Source of the DNA: Amphirosellinia nigrospora
Lineage: Eukaryota > Ascomycota > Sordariomycetes > Xylariales > Xylariaceae
NCBI GenBank assembly: GCA_004123355.1
Contig: SCHM01000003.1
Span: forward strand, 310,001 to 374,000
Reading direction: 5' to 3'
Length of the DNA stretch: 64,000 bases
Of the stretch, positions 61,317-64,000 are shown piece after piece. Positions within the stretch are counted from its first letter, which is position 1; every line of letters begins with the position of its first letter. The position numbers were made by a program, and so were the translations under genes. The notes beneath the pieces were generated by a model. The model saw nothing but the letters and a program-made list of their open reading frames with translations. It did not search any database and was not told where the DNA came from.

Positions 61317-63098
61317 ATGGCGTCAACACCCGGTCAGCCGTCCACTAGCGGTCCACGGCAAACCACGCCTGCGCCAGCTACCACAACTGCTGCTGCTAGT
61401 GGTGACTCGCGGGCTGGCGGTACCACCACCGCCCAGCCAACAACTGATGTATCGGTAACGTCAACACCGGCTCTCGAGCCTGCAGCGACGGCAACAACAA
61501 GAACAGCAACAACACCACAGTCACTCGCGGCACCGTCGACGAGCGCCGCAGCGATTATTGCGCCGCCAGAGACGGCCCCAGGCGAGGTCTTCCCCGCGTC
61601 GCATTGGGCTCAAGTACCGGTGAGATTAAAAATAACACGTCCCTTTTCTCGGTCGAGGAGAACGTAGCTGATTGGGTTTCGGCTCCAAGCATGTGGAAGA
61701 AGAGGATGAGTTCGATGACAATGACTCGGCGTATGGTGACGATAACGCGAGTTCGACGGCGTCGCTGTCAGCCAGTATCCTTGAGTATCGAACCGTGCAT
61801 GGCCGCACATACCATAGTGAAAGAGGCAACGCTCAGTCATGGTACGACTCAGCCCTGAAAATGAGAGTGCATTCAAGTTATTGGTGAAACTAATGTATCT
61901 TCTACTCTCTAGGAATCCCAACGACGCCCAGCATGACGAATCGATGGATATTCTGTATGTTTAAATTCCCGTCAACTTGTGGATGATATGTGTCTCTATG
62001 GGTAGATTGCTAATCTATTGGAAGACATCATGTCTCAACGCTGATGCAGGACGGAAGACTTACCATGGCTCATATTGATCACAATGTGCAGGTAAGGACA
62101 TTTCACGCCAGAGATTTGCGAGCTCAAGGTATTAACTCAGAGGTACAGAAAGTATTGGATGTAGGGTGTGGTACTGGTATGTTCACGGATTCGTCTCACC
62201 TAAATCCTACAAACCGAACCATGTGCATCTTGGACTAACTCAAGCTTGACAGGGATATGGGCAATGTGACTAATCCCATCAACACATTATGCGGAAGACT
62301 AAAGAGCTGATTGGATGTTGCAGTGATTTTGCCGATCAGTATCCGCACGCTGAAGTCACCGGAGTAGACATCTCACCATCACAACCGCAATGGATTCCAC
62401 CGAACCTGAAATTCGAAATTGACGATATAACACAACCTTGGACCTATGCGCCCAATAGCTTTGACTATATCCACATGAGGTGGCTGATTGGTGCGATTCC
62501 AAATTGGTATACAGTATTCCGGGAAATATTTCAAACCCTGAAACCTGGTGGCATTTTCGAATCAAAGGAATCCTCGGCTATCATCCAGAGCGACGACGGT
62601 ACAGTTCCATACGGATCTGCCATGGACCAATGGGGCCGCGTATTCGGGGAAGCTGGAAGGAAGTTCGGTCGCACGTTTGCACCCGTGGAGGATAATATAC
62701 AAGTAAAGGCCATGGAAGCCGCAGGATTTGTTGACATTAAAGTGTACAACATGAAGGTAGGTGGCGGATTCACAGCTTATCATAGAGGGGTCGTCTAATA
62801 CTTCCGATTGCAGACAACTCTCGGGCCTTGGGCTGCAGATGCCAAATATAAAGAGATCGGTCAATACGCCCGACTTGCACTAGAACAAGATATAGAGGGT
62901 ACGTTGATCCGGAAAAGTCTCAACAAAAAAATGGAGCTAATAAGATGTCTAGGGTTCATAATGTATATGTGGACGACGGTTTTAGGTTGGACAAGGGAAG
63001 AAATAGCTGTATATGCCGCTCACCTGAGGCGTGAGCTTCGCTCTCCGCATATTCATGCTTATTACCCTCAACGTGTCGTTGTCGGGCGTAAGCCATGA
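61317..63098 (+). CDS. LaeA-like SAM-dependent methyltransferase
   Basis: Eight exons are proposed: 61317-61619, 61690-61841, 61913-61954, 62025-62091, 62149-62176, 62253-62265, 62324-62757 and 62815-63098. They give 440 residues with consistent phases. A Thr/Ala/Ser-rich N-terminus and an acidic stretch ([19 protein letters not shown]) precede the methyltransferase fold: motif [72 protein letters not shown] and, near the end, [20 protein letters not shown]. This matches the large fungal family related to LaeA and Llm1-type regulators of secondary metabolism. A 13-base exon encodes part of motif I. The substrate is unknown. Confidence 0.85.
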
Positions 63099-63530
63099 GG
63101 AACTATTTCGAATACCCGCTATACAGAAGAACAATCTTGGAGTACGTTATTTCAGGTATTCGACAATTACATGTTTGTGAAACGTGATGTTGTCTTAGGG
63201 TAGGCCGCGTAATGTTGGACAACATATCGCAAATGTCACTGAGCATACTTGGCGGCTTTGTAATAAGGGTATAATGAACAATTGACACAAGACACAGAAC
63301 ACAAGTACCATGACACCGCATCCATTGTGTCCCACCACCCGTGTAGCCAAGTATTTCTGAATTCATTGACCGTAACCCGTTCCTAGGCTTAAAATCGCGA
63401 AAGGCTTCAGGACTGGTTCACAAGTTCAGTTACGTTCAGTGCTCGGAATCATCACGCCCTTAATGCACATCCTCGCTTCGATGTGAGCTAGCCAGCCTGC
63501 GCAGACTAGAGTCCACGATCAATGGGTCAT
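63099..63530. other. Convergent intergenic stretch
   Basis: It lies between the 3' ends of the LaeA-like gene and the PhiA-like gene. No gene or repeat was found. Confidence 0.5.
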
Positions 63531-64000
63531 CTACAGCCAAAGGCCATTACACATCTGCAGTCGAACCCCCATAAGAATGTATCTTTTCAGAGTCAGCCCA
63601 CGCATTTAGAATGACACGTCTATGAGCAAGGAACTTACCGTCTGATCTGCACAACCCGAGGGCGTATCATATGCATAGGCTCCAGTGTTGATATACAGTT
63701 GGCCATCACTGCCGCATACTAGCCACGCCGCCGGGTTGGGCCGTGAAATGTCCGCCACGGTCCAGGTGAGGGTATCACCTTGGAATGCAAACGTGCCATA
63801 CTGCAATACTCAAAGTCAGCCATGGCCATATTGTGCGTGACTTGTGAGGCTTTCGGAAGCTTTCAGACACCCTCCCGACCGAGAAAACGAAATTCGGGTT
63901 CTGGTGGTTTCCAAATGAAAATGACTCCAAGAATGACATACCGGGTTCTTGGTCGTATCAAACCATGTCTCTAGAGTGCGCTGGGTCTTGTTTGTTGGGT
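63531..64000 (-). CDS. PhiA-like secreted cell-wall protein, 3' part only
   Basis: The gene continues past the right end. Visible exons are 63942-64000 (TQRTLETWFDTTKNP) and 63639-63800 (YGTFAFQGDTLTWTV, then AWLVCGSDGQLYINTGAYAY, then DTPSGCADQT), joined by a GTATGT..CAG intron in phase. A last small exon ending at about 63531 is uncertain. The two-cysteine ending with LYINTGAY resembles PhiA and related fungal wall or galactomannoprotein-like antigens that coat hyphae and phialides. The signal peptide and most of the protein lie outside the window. Confidence 0.55.

Noticed and set aside
56986-63098. A secondary-metabolite cluster built on the MpaB-like oxygenase and LaeA-like methyltransferase
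   Set aside because: No polyketide, peptide or terpene synthase, transporter or pathway regulator is present; neighbours are housekeeping genes.
63500-63640. A possible tRNA because of a GGGTTCGACT-like string on the minus strand
   Set aside because: No matching acceptor, D or anticodon arms could be paired; it lies in the intron or 3' end of the PhiA-like gene.

Overview
The window comes from a filamentous ascomycete (Pezizomycotina, probably Sordariomycetes). The signs are short GT-AG introns of about 42-150 bases with CTRAC-type branch sites, a HET-E-type NACHT-WD40 gene, fungal-only families (Sfh5, LaeA-like methyltransferase, MpaB-type oxygenase, PhiA-like wall protein), and LTR elements turned almost wholly to A+T in the manner of repeat-induced point mutation (RIP).

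Layout. Positions 1-19477 are one broken NLR-type gene (unknown N-terminal domain, NACHT ATPase, WD40 repeats). Three LTR insertions split it, each flanked by a visible 5-base target duplication: a Ty3/Gypsy chromovirus fossil (484-7781, duplication acaag), a Ty1/Copia fossil (8907-16617, tggac) and a short solo LTR (16917-17061, cctgt). Two further solo LTRs of normal base composition sit inside the Copia fossil. The two large fossils are extremely AT-rich, but their outer LTR ends and the host segments are nearly normal, so the boundary of mutation is sharp. From 19478 to 22682 I see no gene.

Positions 22683-64000 are an ordinary gene-rich region: a long conserved fungal protein with many frame breaks (22683-25746); a single-pass surface protein (minus); an unrecognised acidic protein (minus); a tandem pair of small Tyr/Asn/Ser/Gly-rich proteins (minus); thioredoxin reductase TRR1 (minus); a PQ-loop membrane protein (plus); SFH5 (minus); NPR2 (plus); a MYND zinc-finger protein (minus); an unknown 153-residue protein (minus); a MARVEL-like four-helix membrane protein (plus); DPH2 (minus); a FAT1-type acyl-CoA synthetase (minus); GPI17/PIG-S (plus); an MpaB-like oxygenase (plus); a LaeA-like methyltransferase with a 13-base exon (plus); and the 3' part of a PhiA-like secreted protein running off the right end (minus). 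Most are unrelated housekeeping genes, and no pathway cluster is evident.

Many conserved genes carry single-base frame breaks, mostly a missing C or G in a short C/G run. This pattern points to base-calling error in the assembly rather than true gene loss, and should be kept in mind for every frame break reported here. Intergenic DNA repeatedly carries short TACCTAGGTA-type motifs.
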